A program made the translations under genes and the position numbers. Positions 43,503-53,288 of a stretch of DNA of 64,000 nucleotides are shown piece by piece. Position 1 is the first letter of the stretch. Each line of letters starts with the position of its first letter. The DNA comes from an uncultured Pirellula sp. (lineage in GTDB: Bacteria; Planctomycetota; Planctomycetia; Pirellulales; Pirellulaceae), in NCBI GenBank assembly GCA_903892355.1, contig CAITIE010000150.1:62001-126000 (forward strand). The letters run 5' to 3'. The notes beneath the pieces are model-generated. The model was given only the letters and a program-made list of their open reading frames with translations. It did not search any database and was not told where the DNA came from.

Positions 43503-45812
43503 ATGTCGAAAATCACGGACACTCGCAATCAATATGCGATTGGGAACGCACCTCCTGTGTGCTCCCTCCGTGTACCGTTGCGCGGTGCGTTAACGACAAT
43601 CGTTTCCAATGTGAATCCTCTGTTTTTGATCATCTTTATCGTTTTTGGCACATTCGGATGCGCCAGCCAAAAGTACGTGACGCAACGGCGTACACCAATC
43701 AATCCCCTAAGCGATAGCTTGAGCCTGATGAACCGCTCAGGCCCACAACCTACGGGTCGAACGGTCTCCTTGCTCCGCCACTACGATCTACTGGACGTGT
43801 TCCATCGCGATCCTGAAATCGCTATCGAAAAACTGCACGAGTTGAGCACCGATGAAAAAGGCGCCGAGAAGGTGTACGCCATATCCGAGGTGGCCTATAT
43901 CCTCGGGAAACGTTACGAAAGCGATAAAGATCTCGGCAAGGCGCTGGACATGTATACCATGGCGGTTAGCAATGCTTACCTCTATTTGTTCAGCCCAGAA
44001 TTAGATGGCTCTCGCAATCCGTACGACCCACAGTTTCGAGGTGCGTGCGATCTCTACAACGCGGCCCTTGAGTCGACGCTGATGCTGGTCAGCAAGGAAG
44101 GCAAATTGATGCCTGGAAACAGCTACCGAATCAGCACGGACGAGCAATCGCATGAGGTGCGAGTGGTCGCTCAAGGTCCATGGAAAAATGAGGATTTTGG
44201 GGAGTTGAAGTTCTGTAGTGAGTTCAAAGTGAAAGGAATCGATGCTGGGAATGTGACGTATGGGGTCGGCGTCCCGATGATCGCCGTGCGGAGCAATTCC
44301 TCGGAACAAGACCCCGGTGGAAAGTACTATCCGGAAGGATTGTCGTTCCCCGTGACTGCACTGCTGCGAGTTACAACACCAAATATCCACTCGCGACGCG
44401 AAAATCATCATCGCCATCCTTGTGTTCTTGAACTCCACGATCCTCTGGCATCCACCGACATCGAACTCAATTCAAGGCTCGTTCCATTGCAAGCGGATCT
44501 GAGCACACCTCTTGCATACTTTCTGGATAACCCGAAATTCCGAGAGCAAACCAACAGCACGTTAGGACTGATCGACCCCCACAAAACTGAAAAAATGCGC
44601 GGGATCTACATGCTGGAACCGTATGATCCGAAACGGATTCCTGTGGTCATGGTGCACGGCCTTTGGTCAAGTCCATTGACTTGGATGCCGATGTTCAACG
44701 ACTTGCGATCCTTTCGCGAACTCAGGAAAAACTACCAGTTTTGGTTCTATCAATACCCAACGGGGCAACCCTTTTGGATCAGCGCTACCCAGATGCGGAG
44801 CGATTTGTTCGAGCTAAGGCACTCTCTGGATCCGCGGCATCAACATGCAGTCCTGGATCAAATGGTCTTGGTGGGTCACAGTATGGGGGGACTGGTTTCT
44901 CGCATGCAAACCCTCGAGAGTGGCGAAGAGTTCTGGCGCATCTTGAGCGACCAGCCGTTCGAAAAAGTAAAAGCCGATGATGAAGAACGACAACGATTGG
45001 CAGCAGCATTGTTCTTCCATCCCAACCAATCGGTGCAACGCGTAGTAACAATCGGGACACCGCATCGCGGCAGCGACTACTCGAATGACTACACGCAATG
45101 GTTAGGCCGAAAATTCATTCGACTTCCGACCAGTTTAACCGAGATGGGGAATTCGCTGATCCGGCAGAATCCGAGCGTTTTCAGAGACACGGAGCTGCTC
45201 TTGACGAAAACCAGCATCGACTCGTTAAGCCCTGATTCGCCAATCTTTCCCACAATGTTGCGAGCCCGACGCGCTCCATGGGTCCACTACCACAACATTA
45301 TCGGGATCTTGGAAAAGTCAAAATGGTTCTACAGCAATGCACCGGATTCCGATGGTGTGGTCACCGTGGACAGCGCCCATATCGATGATGTCGATAGCGA
45401 AGTTGTCGTTTCTGCATCCCACTCGATGATCCATTCGACCCCCAGAGCCATTTTGGAGGTTCGACGTATTTTGGTCGAACATCTCCGCGACGTCTGCGAT
45501 AAACCGGAAATCGCCTCGCTGCTGGAAGTCCCCGACACATGGAAAGACTCCTCGTACGGGCAACCTATCCATCCTGCGCCAATCATTTCAACCCAAATGG
45601 CGAAATCCAACGATGCCAGATCCTCACTCAGCAATCATCCATGGTCCAATCCGGCATGGTCCAATCCGGCCGCCTCATCACCTAATACGGGAAATCCATT
45701 GCCCCCTGGAATCCAACTTCCTCTGGTTCCTTCATCCCTGACGCCCCAATCCCTGACGCTCCCGCACTCAGGTAGCTTATCACCGCTTCCTCCAGCCGTT
45801 CTTACGCGATAG
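43503..45812 (+). CDS. Lipoprotein esterase/lipase of the alpha/beta hydrolase fold
   Basis: About 769 residues. A hydrophobic signal (VNPLFLIIFIVFGTFGC) ends in a lipobox-like cysteine, so the protein is probably a lipoprotein. The middle begins at IPVVMVHGLWSSPLTWMPMF and holds the nucleophile elbow VLVGHSMGGLVSR, with later TIGTPHRGSDYS and DGVVTVDSAHIDD giving Asp and His candidates. These fit PGAP1/lipase-type hydrolases. The region before it (about 90-380) is helical then beta-rich and unknown. The tail is Pro/Ser-rich with a WSNPA duplication. Start alternatives are ATG 43446 and ATG 43503. The gene follows the VWA gene by about 225 bases. Confidence 0.85.
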   Translation: MSKITDTRNQYAIGNAPPVCSLRVPLRGALTTIVSNVNPLFLIIFIVFGTFGCASQKYVTQRRTPINPLSDSLSLMNRSGPQPTGRTVSLLRHYDLLDVFHRDPEIAIEKLHELSTDEKGAEKVYAISEVAYILGKRYESDKDLGKALDMYTMAVSNAYLYLFSPELDGSRNPYDPQFRGACDLYNAALESTLMLVSKEGKLMPGNSYRISTDEQSHEVRVVAQGPWKNEDFGELKFCSEFKVKGIDAGNVTYGVGVPMIAVRSNSSEQDPGGKYYPEGLSFPVTALLRVTTPNIHSRRENHHRHPCVLELHDPLASTDIELNSRLVPLQADLSTPLAYFLDNPKFREQTNSTLGLIDPHKTEKMRGIYMLEPYDPKRIPVVMVHGLWSSPLTWMPMFNDLRSFRELRKNYQFWFYQYPTGQPFWISATQMRSDLFELRHSLDPRHQHAVLDQMVLVGHSMGGLVSRMQTLESGEEFWRILSDQPFEKVKADDEERQRLAAALFFHPNQSVQRVVTIGTPHRGSDYSNDYTQWLGRKFIRLPTSLTEMGNSLIRQNPSVFRDTELLLTKTSIDSLSPDSPIFPTMLRARRAPWVHYHNIIGILEKSKWFYSNAPDSDGVVTVDSAHIDDVDSEVVVSASHSMIHSTPRAILEVRRILVEHLRDVCDKPEIASLLEVPDTWKDSSYGQPIHPAPIISTQMAKSNDARSSLSNHPWSNPAWSNPAASSPNTGNPLPPGIQLPLVPSSLTPQSLTLPHSGSLSPLPPAVLTR
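45640..45669 (+). repeat. 15-bp duplication near the 3' end of the esterase lipoprotein gene
   Basis: catggtccaatccgg occurs at 45640-45654 and again at 45655-45669 without change, encoding WSNPAWSNPA in frame within the disordered tail. Confidence 0.95.
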
Positions 45813-45964
45813 CCATCCGCTCCACGGGGAGCACGCGACTTAGGCTTTCCCTTCGCATTAAATCCTTTACGATTTATCAACGTCGAGCGTCCCGCAGGCG
45901 AAGAACATCGCGGTAGAATACCCCTTGGCTTCAACAATCCCTCACAGGCCGTCCCCAAGTTCCA

Positions 45965-46168
45965 ATGCTTAAGATCGAATTCAACGGTAACGAGGAAACC
46001 ATCGGCGAGTCGGAAACGATCATCGACCTTTTGAAACGTGCCGGCGTTGAGGCCAAGTTCTGCGCCGTGGAAGTCAATTTGGAAATCCTCCCCAAGTCCG
46101 AGTATTCTTCCTACCGACTGCGCGACGGCGATCGGATTGAGGTAGTGACGCTCGTGGGTGGCGGGTGA
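45965..46168 (+). CDS. thiS: ThiS sulfur-carrier protein
   Basis: A 67-residue ubiquitin-like protein ending in VTLVGGG, so the C-terminal Gly-Gly needed for adenylation and thiocarboxylate formation is present. It starts [15 protein letters not shown] and has the [19 protein letters not shown] terminus typical of ThiS. It delivers sulfur to ThiG for the thiazole ring of thiamine. The TGA stop shares its last base with the ATG of thiG. No thiF or other thi genes are in the window, and the 152-base upstream gap lacks the conserved TPP riboswitch core. Confidence 0.95.
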   Translation: MLKIEFNGNEETIGESETIIDLLKRAGVEAKFCAVEVNLEILPKSEYSSYRLRDGDRIEVVTLVGGG

Positions 46169-47094
46169 TGACGATGCCCACCCCAATACCTACCGACACT
46201 GTGACGGACGATGACGGTTGCCTTAAGATCGCTGGAAAAACCCTCGCCAGCCGAGTCATCGTCGGAACCGGCCGCTATGACACCCTGGAGCTGATGAGAG
46301 ATTCGCTCGACGCGAGTGGATCGAGCTGCGTTACCGTTGCTGTACGTCGCGAGAAACTCTACGACCGAGACGGGAAGAATCTGCTCGACTTTATCGATCT
46401 GTCTCGATTCGTTCTTCTACCCAACACTGCAGGTTGCTACAACGCCATCGATGCCGTGCGGATCGCTCGTATGGGGCGAGAGATTCTTAGAGGTCTCGAG
46501 AATCCTGGCGCCGATTGGGTTAAACTCGAAGTCCTCGGTGATACTAAGACGCTGTTACCCGACCCTGTTGAAACCCTGGAGGCATGCAAGCGCCTGGTCG
46601 ACGATGGGTTTCACGTACTCTGTTACACCAGCGATTGTCCCATCACCGCGGTTCGCCTGAAGGATGCAGGCGCTGCGAGCGTGATGCCTGCCGGTTCCCC
46701 CATCGGTAGCGGCCAAGGGCTCCTCAATCCTAACAATCTGCGCATCATTCTCGAGTACTTGAAAGGGGATGATCCGAACTATCCCGTCATCATCGACGCG
46801 GGTGTTGGAACCGCCAGCGATGTATCCCAAGTCTTCGAACTGGGCGCGGATGGTGTGCTGCTCAACACTGCCATTGCCCACGCGAGAAACCCAGTCTTGA
46901 TGGCCAGCGCGATCAAGCATGCTGCGGTCGCGGGGCGTCAAGCGTTTCACGCAGGAAGAATCCCCAAGCGGCTCTATGCAACCGCTAGTAGCCCCGAGGA
47001 AGGACTCATCACTTCGCGGCCTTGGAAAACCACTCCACACAAACAGTCCAATTCACCGTACCCTCTAGAGAAACCGTACCCTCCAGAGAACTAG
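46168..47094 (+). CDS. thiG: ThiG thiazole synthase
   Basis: A 308-residue TIM-barrel enzyme. It builds thiazole phosphate from deoxyxylulose phosphate, dehydroglycine and ThiS thiocarboxylate. It shows [26 protein letters not shown], the Schiff-base region WVKLEVLGD, and [17 protein letters not shown] plus [20 protein letters not shown] for phosphate binding. The C-terminal ~45 residues extend past the usual ThiG end and finish in a PYP(L/P)E(K/N) duplication encoded by an 18-bp repeat. The start ATG shares one base with the thiS stop. Confidence 0.96.
   Translation: MTMPTPIPTDTVTDDDGCLKIAGKTLASRVIVGTGRYDTLELMRDSLDASGSSCVTVAVRREKLYDRDGKNLLDFIDLSRFVLLPNTAGCYNAIDAVRIARMGREILRGLENPGADWVKLEVLGDTKTLLPDPVETLEACKRLVDDGFHVLCYTSDCPITAVRLKDAGAASVMPAGSPIGSGQGLLNPNNLRIILEYLKGDDPNYPVIIDAGVGTASDVSQVFELGADGVLLNTAIAHARNPVLMASAIKHAAVAGRQAFHAGRIPKRLYATASSPEEGLITSRPWKTTPHKQSNSPYPLEKPYPPEN
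47055..47090 (+). repeat. 18-bp duplication at the 3' end of thiG
   Basis: accgtaccctctagagaa at 47055-47072 is repeated with a single change at 47073-47090, ending directly before the thiG stop codon. It extends the protein tail by six residues per copy. Confidence 0.95.
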
Positions 47095-47143
47095 AATCTC
47101 CGGAATGCTCGAACTCACAACCCCAGGAACCAGGGAGCCTACG

Positions 47144-48526
47144 ATGGCAGATCAGAAATTCGATATCGTTGTGATCGGGACCGGACCCGGTGGAGAAGGG
47201 GCTGCCATGCAAGCGGCCAAGGGGGGGAAGCGGACCGCTGTCATCGAAGCGTACAAGCAGATCGGGGGTGGATGCACCCACTGGGGGACGATCCCAAGCA
47301 AGGCCCTACGCTATTCGATCTATAGCGTCATGGAAGCGATGAATAACCCGATCGTTCGAGAGATGGGAATTCATGCGAATCCCTCGATTGCCCAACTGCG
47401 AGCCAGCAGCAGATCGATCATCGCCAAACAAGTCACCATGCGGCAGACGTTCTACGAGCGAAACAACGTGCCGGTCTTTTCCGGCCAAGCTCGTTTTATC
47501 GATGCAAACACCATCGAGATCGACAGTGAAACCAGAATCCGTGGGGATCATATCATCATCGCTACCGGCTCGCGCCCCTTTCGCCCGGAAGGTGTCGATT
47601 TCGCGCATCCGAGAATCTTCGACAGCGACACGATCCTCGACCTTTCCTTCAAGCCGCAGTCGATTACGATCTACGGCGCGGGGGTTATCGGATGCGAGTA
47701 TGCGTCGATGTTCCGGAATCTCTCGATCAAGGTAAATCTGGTCAACACGCGTTCGAAACTCCTCGAGTTTCTCGATGACGAGATCATCGACGCGCTTAGC
47801 TACCAGATGCGTGAGTCAGGAGTCATCTTGCGCCATAACGAATCATTCTCTCGCATCGAACCACACGACGATGGCGTCGTCCTGTATCTCGAAAGTGGAA
47901 AACAGGTGAAAACCGATATCCTCCTCTGGGCAAACGGTCGAACTGGAAACACCGAATCTTTGGATCTCGGAAACATTGGTATCACGCCGAACACCCGAGG
48001 CTTCATCGAGGTCAATCAATGCTTCCAGACAATCGTTCCCAACGTCTACGCAGTCGGCGATGTGATCGGGTTTCCATCCCTCGCTAGCGCGGCATACATG
48101 CAAGGTCGATCGGCGACCCGACACATTTTAGGAGCACCCGACGATCTGCAATTGACCGATATCCCAACAGGTATCTACACCAGCCCCGAGATCAGCTCGA
48201 TTGGAAAAACCGAGCGGGAATTGACTGCGGCAAAAATCCCTTACGAAGTGGGCCACTCCCAATTCAAGAGCTTGGCCCGCGCACAAATCACAGGTCGCGC
48301 GGTTGGAATGCTCAAGATTCTATTCCACCGCGAAACGCTCGAGATTCTGGGCGTTCACTGCTTTGGCCCGAATGCCGCTGAAATCATTCACATCGGTCAA
48401 GCGATCATGAAGCAGCCTGCACCGAACAACACACTCGAGTATTTCGTTAACACTACCTTCAATTATCCAACCATGGCCGAAGCGTACCGCGTCGCGGCTC
48501 TCAATGGTTACAACCGATTGTTCTAA
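47144..48526 (+). CDS. sthA: Soluble pyridine nucleotide transhydrogenase
   Basis: A 460-residue flavoprotein of the dihydrolipoamide-dehydrogenase fold. It transfers hydride between NADPH and NAD. The FAD motif is [20 protein letters not shown]; instead of the redox disulfide CxxxxC it has [15 protein letters not shown], a single cysteine (Cys44), which is the SthA hallmark. The NAD-binding motif is [15 protein letters not shown], and the C-terminal dimer interface region reads [18 protein letters not shown]. The ATG at 47144 is preferred because aggga lies about 8 bases upstream. It follows thiG by 49 bases and precedes hemQ by 7. Confidence 0.95.
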   Translation: MADQKFDIVVIGTGPGGEGAAMQAAKGGKRTAVIEAYKQIGGGCTHWGTIPSKALRYSIYSVMEAMNNPIVREMGIHANPSIAQLRASSRSIIAKQVTMRQTFYERNNVPVFSGQARFIDANTIEIDSETRIRGDHIIIATGSRPFRPEGVDFAHPRIFDSDTILDLSFKPQSITIYGAGVIGCEYASMFRNLSIKVNLVNTRSKLLEFLDDEIIDALSYQMRESGVILRHNESFSRIEPHDDGVVLYLESGKQVKTDILLWANGRTGNTESLDLGNIGITPNTRGFIEVNQCFQTIVPNVYAVGDVIGFPSLASAAYMQGRSATRHILGAPDDLQLTDIPTGIYTSPEISSIGKTERELTAAKIPYEVGHSQFKSLARAQITGRAVGMLKILFHRETLEILGVHCFGPNAAEIIHIGQAIMKQPAPNNTLEYFVNTTFNYPTMAEAYRVAALNGYNRLF

Positions 48527-48533
48527 TTCACCC

Positions 48534-49376
48534 ATGAGCCATCCTCACGCAAGCCCCGCACAACTTCCTGAACCATCCATGATTCCCGTCCAGGGCTGGC
48601 ACTGCGGGCATTACTTTTATCGCTGGGACCGTCAAGCGATCGCCCAAATCGATCCCCTAAAAATGCATCGTGTCAGACAACAGTTTTGCGATGTATTAAA
48701 CAATCTCGTCGACCGTCCTCAAAGGTTGCAGTCCTTCATCATCAGCGGTCACAAAGCCGATCTAGGCTTGATCATGATGGACCCCAATCCGCTGCGCATC
48801 GATCGCATCCATCAGGAGTTGATGGCTACCGAACTGGGACACGCCCTCGTGCCGACCTACTCGTTCGTATCGATGTCGGAGGTGAGCGAATACCTTCCCG
48901 ACAAGCAGCAGTACGCCGATAAACTGCAACGAAGCGGTGAGGATCCAAGCTCTCCTACGTTCCAAGCCAAAGTTGCATCCTATGAAAAGCGGCTTCCAAT
49001 CATGCTCGCCCAGCGGCTCGCACCCGAGTTTCCCACATGGCCGGCTATGTGCTTTTATCCGATGAATAAGTCGCGAAACGTCGGAGCTAACTGGTTCCGG
49101 GAACCTTTTTCTTCGCGGACTGAAATGATGGCGGAACATGCCCAAAGCGGGATGGCTTTCGCCGGACGCGTCAGCCAGTTGGTGACCGCCTCCGTCGGAC
49201 TCGACGACTGGGAGTGGGGGGTTACCCTGTGGGCTCGCAATCCACAATTCCTCAAAGAAATTGTTTATACGATGCGTTATGATACCGCTAGCGCACGGTT
49301 TGGTCAGTTCGGCGAGTTTTACGTCGGCTACTTAGCAACCCCCGAAACTATCTTGGAGCATTGCTGCATCCGATGA
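48534..49376 (+). CDS. hemQ: HemQ coproheme decarboxylase (chlorite-dismutase family)
   Basis: A 280-residue protein of the chlorite-dismutase superfamily. It shows GWHCGHYFYRWDR near the start, LGHALVPTYSFVSMSEVSEY, FYPMNKSR (substrate contact) and MMAEHAQSGMAFAG with the proximal heme ligand His202. It lacks the distal Arg pattern of true chlorite dismutases that I would look for, and HemQ is by far the most common role; it converts coproheme to heme b in the coproporphyrin-dependent route. ATG start 7 bases after sthA. Its stop overlaps the next gene (ATGA), so it is coupled to an ABC ATPase. Confidence 0.92.
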   Translation: MSHPHASPAQLPEPSMIPVQGWHCGHYFYRWDRQAIAQIDPLKMHRVRQQFCDVLNNLVDRPQRLQSFIISGHKADLGLIMMDPNPLRIDRIHQELMATELGHALVPTYSFVSMSEVSEYLPDKQQYADKLQRSGEDPSSPTFQAKVASYEKRLPIMLAQRLAPEFPTWPAMCFYPMNKSRNVGANWFREPFSSRTEMMAEHAQSGMAFAGRVSQLVTASVGLDDWEWGVTLWARNPQFLKEIVYTMRYDTASARFGQFGEFYVGYLATPETILEHCCIR

Positions 49377-50053
49377 GCGATCTGATTGTTCGAGACGTTT
49401 GCAAGATCTATCCGAATCCATCGCAAGATGTCGTCGTGCTCGACCACTTGAATCTCGAACTCAATCGCGGTGAGAACCTCGCCATCATGGGACCCAGTGG
49501 AGCAGGAAAATCCACCTTGCTCCAAATCCTAGGCGCACTCGACTCACCTACATCGGGCTCGATTGAACTGGCTGGCAAGAACCCATTTGCTTTGAATGAA
49601 AAGGAACAAGCTCGGTTTCGGAACGAGCAAATCGGATTTGTGTTCCAAGACCATCACTTGCTACCCCAATGGAACGTGCTTGAAAATACGCTCTTACCTG
49701 CACTAGCGTTCGGCCAGCCGACTACGGCGCATCACGAACGTGCGGCGGAATTGCTCGATCGCGTGGGCCTGAAGCATCGCATGAATCACCTCCCCAGCCA
49801 ACTCTCCGGTGGTGAGAGAGAACGGGTCGCCGTTGCCCGAGCGCTACTGCTCAAACCGACGCTGGTGCTGGCTGATGAACCGACGGGCAACCTGGACAGC
49901 GACAACGCCAGGATCGTTGGGGAGCTTCTTCTCGAGGTTCCCAAAGAGCAAGACGCGATCCTCATCGTGGTCACCCACTCTCGAGAATTGGCACAACGCA
50001 TGAGCAGATGCCTCGAACTGCGCCGGGGAAAATTGCACCCGTTTACAGCCTAG
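49373..50053 (+). CDS. LolD/MacB-type ABC transporter ATP-binding protein
   Basis: A 226-residue ATPase of the LolD/FtsE/MacB group. Walker A is MGPSGAGKST (39-48), the Q-loop region is GFVFQDHHLLPQWNVLENTL, the signature is LSGGERERVAVARALL, and Walker B is LVLADEPTGNLDSDN. LolD-type ATPases pair with FtsX-like permeases to extract lipoproteins or export peptides. No permease gene is present; the next gene is on the opposite strand. The ATG at 49373 overlaps the hemQ stop codon, so the stable gene order with hemQ may matter more than a permease partner here. Confidence 0.93.
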   Translation: MSDLIVRDVCKIYPNPSQDVVVLDHLNLELNRGENLAIMGPSGAGKSTLLQILGALDSPTSGSIELAGKNPFALNEKEQARFRNEQIGFVFQDHHLLPQWNVLENTLLPALAFGQPTTAHHERAAELLDRVGLKHRMNHLPSQLSGGERERVAVARALLLKPTLVLADEPTGNLDSDNARIVGELLLEVPKEQDAILIVVTHSRELAQRMSRCLELRRGKLHPFTA

Positions 50054-50193
50054 CGTACGGAGATCGAGCCAAGCAGCGTGATGATCGGGAATTGCAGACT
50101 TACGTGCCGTATCCACACTCGAGCTGTTAAGCCCGGGGAGGGTGAGCCGGATCGATTTCCGACCCCCCATCAGCCCAACTGAAAACTCACAGC

Positions 50194-51234
50194 TTAACGT
50201 ACGACCTTTGCCGCTTCGACGACCGCCTTGGTCTTCTTCAACCCGATGGTCGCATTCTCCAATGGATCCATCTTCCAATACTCGCGGTTGAAAAGTTCCA
50301 AGCTCAATACACCATTGAACCCGCTCGCGAAGACGGTTTGCAGGACCTTGCTGATCGGCGCGATCCCATCGCCCGGATACACCCGATCGGAATCGTTGAT
50401 TTTGTCTCGCGGCATGTCTGGGTAATCGTTCATGTGGAACACGTGAATCTTGTTTCCGGCGAGAAGTCCTAGATCATGGAACTCAGAACCTCCTTTGTAG
50501 AGGTGGTACACGTCTGGCAAGACACACGCATCCGGATGCTGTGCCGCGGCTGCAACATGAAGGACCTCCGAGAGCTTCGATAGGTTTTTGGAAAACCCCC
50601 AGACTTCCAGCTGTGGAATGCACCCAGATTGGCGTCCAACCTCCAGCAAGGCTCGATACCGATCACCGGCAACATTCAGATCCAGACGATCACCATCGGT
50701 CGCTCCCGCCGGCGGCGCTGCAATGCGTTTACCGCCGATGGCAACGATCATGTCCATCTCTTTTTTCGCTTGCTCCAATGCCGCTTTGTGCTTGGCTTCA
50801 TCCATCAAAATCCAAGGTGCAAAAGCAATCGAACTTTCGATCGTCAAACCAGCGTCCGCAATCCGCTTTCGCAAATCACCGAGCGTCCCACCGGCAGCGA
50901 GATACTTATCGATATCGCGAAGCCAAAGCTCCATCGAGTCGTATCCCGCCTTTTGAGCTACCGTGATCTGATCGACCAAAGGCACTACTTCGCCGTGAAT
51001 GGTGCTGGTGTTGAGACAGTATTTCAAGGAATTACCTCCTAAGGCAGGTTGGGTTGCTGGGATTGGCAGGGTGGTGGCACACGCCGCTGCGGCGTATGCC
51101 GATGGTGTGGACGCCATCGCATACTCAAACATTGCAACCGCCGTTACCGCCCCGGCTCCTTGGGCCAAGAAACCACGGCGATCCAGCGGATGCTCCGAAG
51201 AAGAATTGAACGAATGGTCGCGTTGTTGTTTCAT
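50194..51234 (-). CDS. Tat-exported sugar phosphate isomerase/epimerase-like TIM-barrel protein
   Basis: About 346 residues. The N-terminus has a twin-arginine signal (DRRGFLAQGAGAVTAVAMFE) with an AYA cleavage region, so the protein is probably exported folded. The rest is a xylose-isomerase-like AP-endonuclease-2 TIM barrel: KAGYDSMELWLRDIDKYLA, SSIAFAPWILMDEAKHK, MDMIVAIGGKRIAAPPAG, CVLPDVYHLYKGGSEFHDLG, IHVFHMNDYPD and GFNGVLSLELFNREYW, with likely metal ligands His, Asp and Glu. Substrates in this family vary and none can be assigned. The ATG at 51234 is favoured by the signal position. It stands alone after a 140-base gap. Confidence 0.9.
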   Translation of the reverse strand: MKQQRDHSFNSSSEHPLDRRGFLAQGAGAVTAVAMFEYAMASTPSAYAAAACATTLPIPATQPALGGNSLKYCLNTSTIHGEVVPLVDQITVAQKAGYDSMELWLRDIDKYLAAGGTLGDLRKRIADAGLTIESSIAFAPWILMDEAKHKAALEQAKKEMDMIVAIGGKRIAAPPAGATDGDRLDLNVAGDRYRALLEVGRQSGCIPQLEVWGFSKNLSKLSEVLHVAAAAQHPDACVLPDVYHLYKGGSEFHDLGLLAGNKIHVFHMNDYPDMPRDKINDSDRVYPGDGIAPISKVLQTVFASGFNGVLSLELFNREYWKMDPLENATIGLKKTKAVVEAAKVVR

Positions 51235-51360
51235 GAGTCGTTGTCGTACTTCGAGATGGTAACGGAACACATAGCCGATGTACATGAAACCATGTACTTT
51301 GAGGCGCTGGGATCGTGCGATAACGAGGTGGCCCTCAGAGCCACAAGGCTTTGGAAAGGA

Positions 51361-52332
51361 CTACTGCTGGTTTCCCAGTGCGTCAGCCTTGCCAGCCAGT
51401 GCGTCAGCCTTGCCAGCCAGTGGCAGCCAAGCGCTGGTCATCGCCAAGATTGCTAGAGCATACATCCAATCGCCATCGAAAACCACAAGGAGTCCCGACA
51501 AGATCACCATCGCCAAGTACCCGAGGGCCGCGGTGGAGGCTCTGGGCAACATGAGCAACCCAACGAACTGCAAGGCAAGGATCGCAACCGTGGCTCCTTG
51601 GCCAAACCAACTGGTCCCTTCAATAACGCCCCAATAGCCACCTCCCCAGAAGCCATCTCGCTGACGGCTCATCATGGCAACCGCACTGCCATTCCACCAG
51701 ACTTGCTGCTGCAACATGCTTGCGATGCTAAAGCACAACCACATTAAGCTATGGACTTGGAAACATCGAACGGCCAGGTTTGCCAATACGCGCTCTTGGC
51801 CATCATGGCGTTTCGGTCGCCAGTCCCATGCCAGCCTACCTGGATCGATGACCAAATAAATTAAACCAGCTGCAAGGAGCATTTCGGCAGGGGTCGTGAG
51901 CCACGGCGCACGATGGTGGATAGTAATCAGGCATGCCCATGCGAGGAGAGGGGATATCCTCGAACCGATCCCCAACATGGTCGCAATACTGGCGATCCCT
52001 CCAAGAACAACCACCATGAGTGCAAACCACGGGGAAGGAAAGGGGAACAGCAACGACCAACGGTAGGCGCTTCCTGTCTCAGAGATACCATCACCGATGA
52101 AGTAGCGACCCGTTTCCAGATCGAACCAGCCGTCCCCAGCGAGCCAACTCGGCACCCAAAAACCATCGACCCAAAACTGGATTGCCGCCACGAGCGCCAC
52201 GGCAACCCGCACCCTGGCTATCCAAGCGGTCGATGCAGGTGCAAACCAAAACCGATCCCAATGCGCAGGAACACTCTTTGCGCTCGCAAACCAATCGCTC
52301 AGTAACTCGACTCGCATCTTTTCCATCGACAT
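51361..52332 (-). CDS. HTTM-domain integral membrane protein
   Basis: A 323-residue protein with about seven hydrophobic helices. RVRVAVALVAAIQFWVDGFW followed by YRWSLLFPFPSPW and LLAWACLITIHHRAPWLTTP fits the HTTM (horizontally transferred transmembrane, vitamin-K gamma-carboxylase-like) domain found in several planctomycetes. The carboxylase activity of animal relatives should not be assumed. The C-terminal tail LAGKADALAGKADALG comes from a 21-bp duplication. Its ATG shares a base with the stop codon of the preceding membrane protein gene, so both are coupled and probably form a complex. Confidence 0.8.
   Translation of the reverse strand: MSMEKMRVELLSDWFASAKSVPAHWDRFWFAPASTAWIARVRVAVALVAAIQFWVDGFWVPSWLAGDGWFDLETGRYFIGDGISETGSAYRWSLLFPFPSPWFALMVVVLGGIASIATMLGIGSRISPLLAWACLITIHHRAPWLTTPAEMLLAAGLIYLVIDPGRLAWDWRPKRHDGQERVLANLAVRCFQVHSLMWLCFSIASMLQQQVWWNGSAVAMMSRQRDGFWGGGYWGVIEGTSWFGQGATVAILALQFVGLLMLPRASTAALGYLAMVILSGLLVVFDGDWMYALAILAMTSAWLPLAGKADALAGKADALGNQQ
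51376..51417 (+). repeat. 21-bp duplication at the 3' end of the HTTM gene
   Basis: cagtgcgtcagccttgccagc lies at 51376-51396 and is repeated without change at 51397-51417, with cagtg starting a third copy. It encodes AGKADAL twice in the protein tail. Confidence 0.95.
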
Positions 52333-52952
52333 TACTCCCCTCCGACCGAGGGAGACGCGGCAGACACGACCGGAACCGTACGGGTCGGCTCAATGCTTGG
52401 GACTAAGGTGACTTCTCGTCCGTCCAAGCGGATAATTTTGGCCTCGTAAACCGATTGCTCCACTCCGGAGTCATCGGTAGACGCAAAACGAATTCGATCC
52501 ATGGCGATACCATCCTTTGCAGCGCGAGCCACAATCGCATGGGCTAATAACCCCATTCCGTCCGTATCCTCGTTGGCCACGAGTGCTCCGGCCAGGACTA
52601 CCATTCGTCTCCATCGGGCATCGGCCCGCGCCGAATCCAACCACTCCGTCCATTGGGAATCAGCCGGCGCCGATTTGTATTCGATCTTCATCGACCGATC
52701 GTAGGGATCGTCTGTCACCAAGGCCACCGGGGCCAGCTCGGAATACCAACCAAACGTGATTAAGTAAGGTTGCAGTTGGATCAAAACCCGGTCTGCAAAA
52801 ACAGGACGACGAAGGCTGTTATTGGAAAAATAGGTAAGTGATAACGCCCCAAAGTGAAAAAGAACTGCGATAGATACGATCAGACGCATTGGGAGCGACC
52901 AGCGACCCGTCCCCGGACCTGCGTTTCGAAGGTCGCTATTTTGACGATTCAT
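52332..52952 (-). CDS. Hypothetical membrane protein, partner of the HTTM protein
   Basis: About 206 residues. One transmembrane helix (LPMRLIVSIAVLFHFGALSL) near the N-terminus is followed by an external domain with no family I know; it contains YSELAPVALVTDDPYDRSMK and YEAKIIRLDGREVTLVPSI. The stop codon TAA shares its last base with the ATG of the HTTM gene, a tight coupling that suggests the two work together. In other planctomycetes HTTM proteins also often have a small membrane partner next to them, from general recollection. The ATG at 52952 is one of several possible starts. Confidence 0.7.
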   Translation of the reverse strand: MNRQNSDLRNAGPGTGRWSLPMRLIVSIAVLFHFGALSLTYFSNNSLRRPVFADRVLIQLQPYLITFGWYSELAPVALVTDDPYDRSMKIEYKSAPADSQWTEWLDSARADARWRRMVVLAGALVANEDTDGMGLLAHAIVARAAKDGIAMDRIRFASTDDSGVEQSVYEAKIIRLDGREVTLVPSIEPTRTVPVVSAASPSVGGE

Positions 52953-53288
52953 GGAGAGGCCGTTTCCGGAATACATTGGTTGGAGCTTGGATGTGGAACG
53001 TTCCCCCATTGCGATGTTTTCGTTGGGTTAACGGCTTTCACGGGGCAGTTTACTGGGCGGATTACTGGGCGGATTACTGGACAGTTTGCGGGGCTAACCG
53101 CGATTGCGAGCTTACGGTTCGCGATCGGCATAGCGGTTGCTTGGCAAGCCGAATTGGGGTGCCCGCGAGCGGGCTGGAGTGTCGACCGTCATTGGCTCAT
53201 CGGATATGGTAATCCGATTGTTAAGTTTCAAAAGCGGTAACTCGGTTTTACCCGTTTCGTTTACTTGTTTCGCGAAGGAGCCAACGGC
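52953..53288. other. Divergent intergenic region upstream of HTTM partner and zinc-ribbon gene
   Basis: About 336 bases. A 12-bp tandem repeat lies at 53051-53080. Otherwise I see no gene, terminator or promoter I can defend. Confidence 0.5.
53051..53080 (+). repeat. 12-bp tandem repeat, 2.5 copies, in a divergent promoter region
   Basis: tactgggcggat at 53051-53062 and 53063-53074, with a partial third copy (tactgg) to 53080. It is non-coding. Confidence 0.9.

Noticed and set aside
45813-45964. TPP riboswitch before thiS
   Set aside because: The conserved CUGAGA and ACCUGA cores are absent in this 152-base gap.
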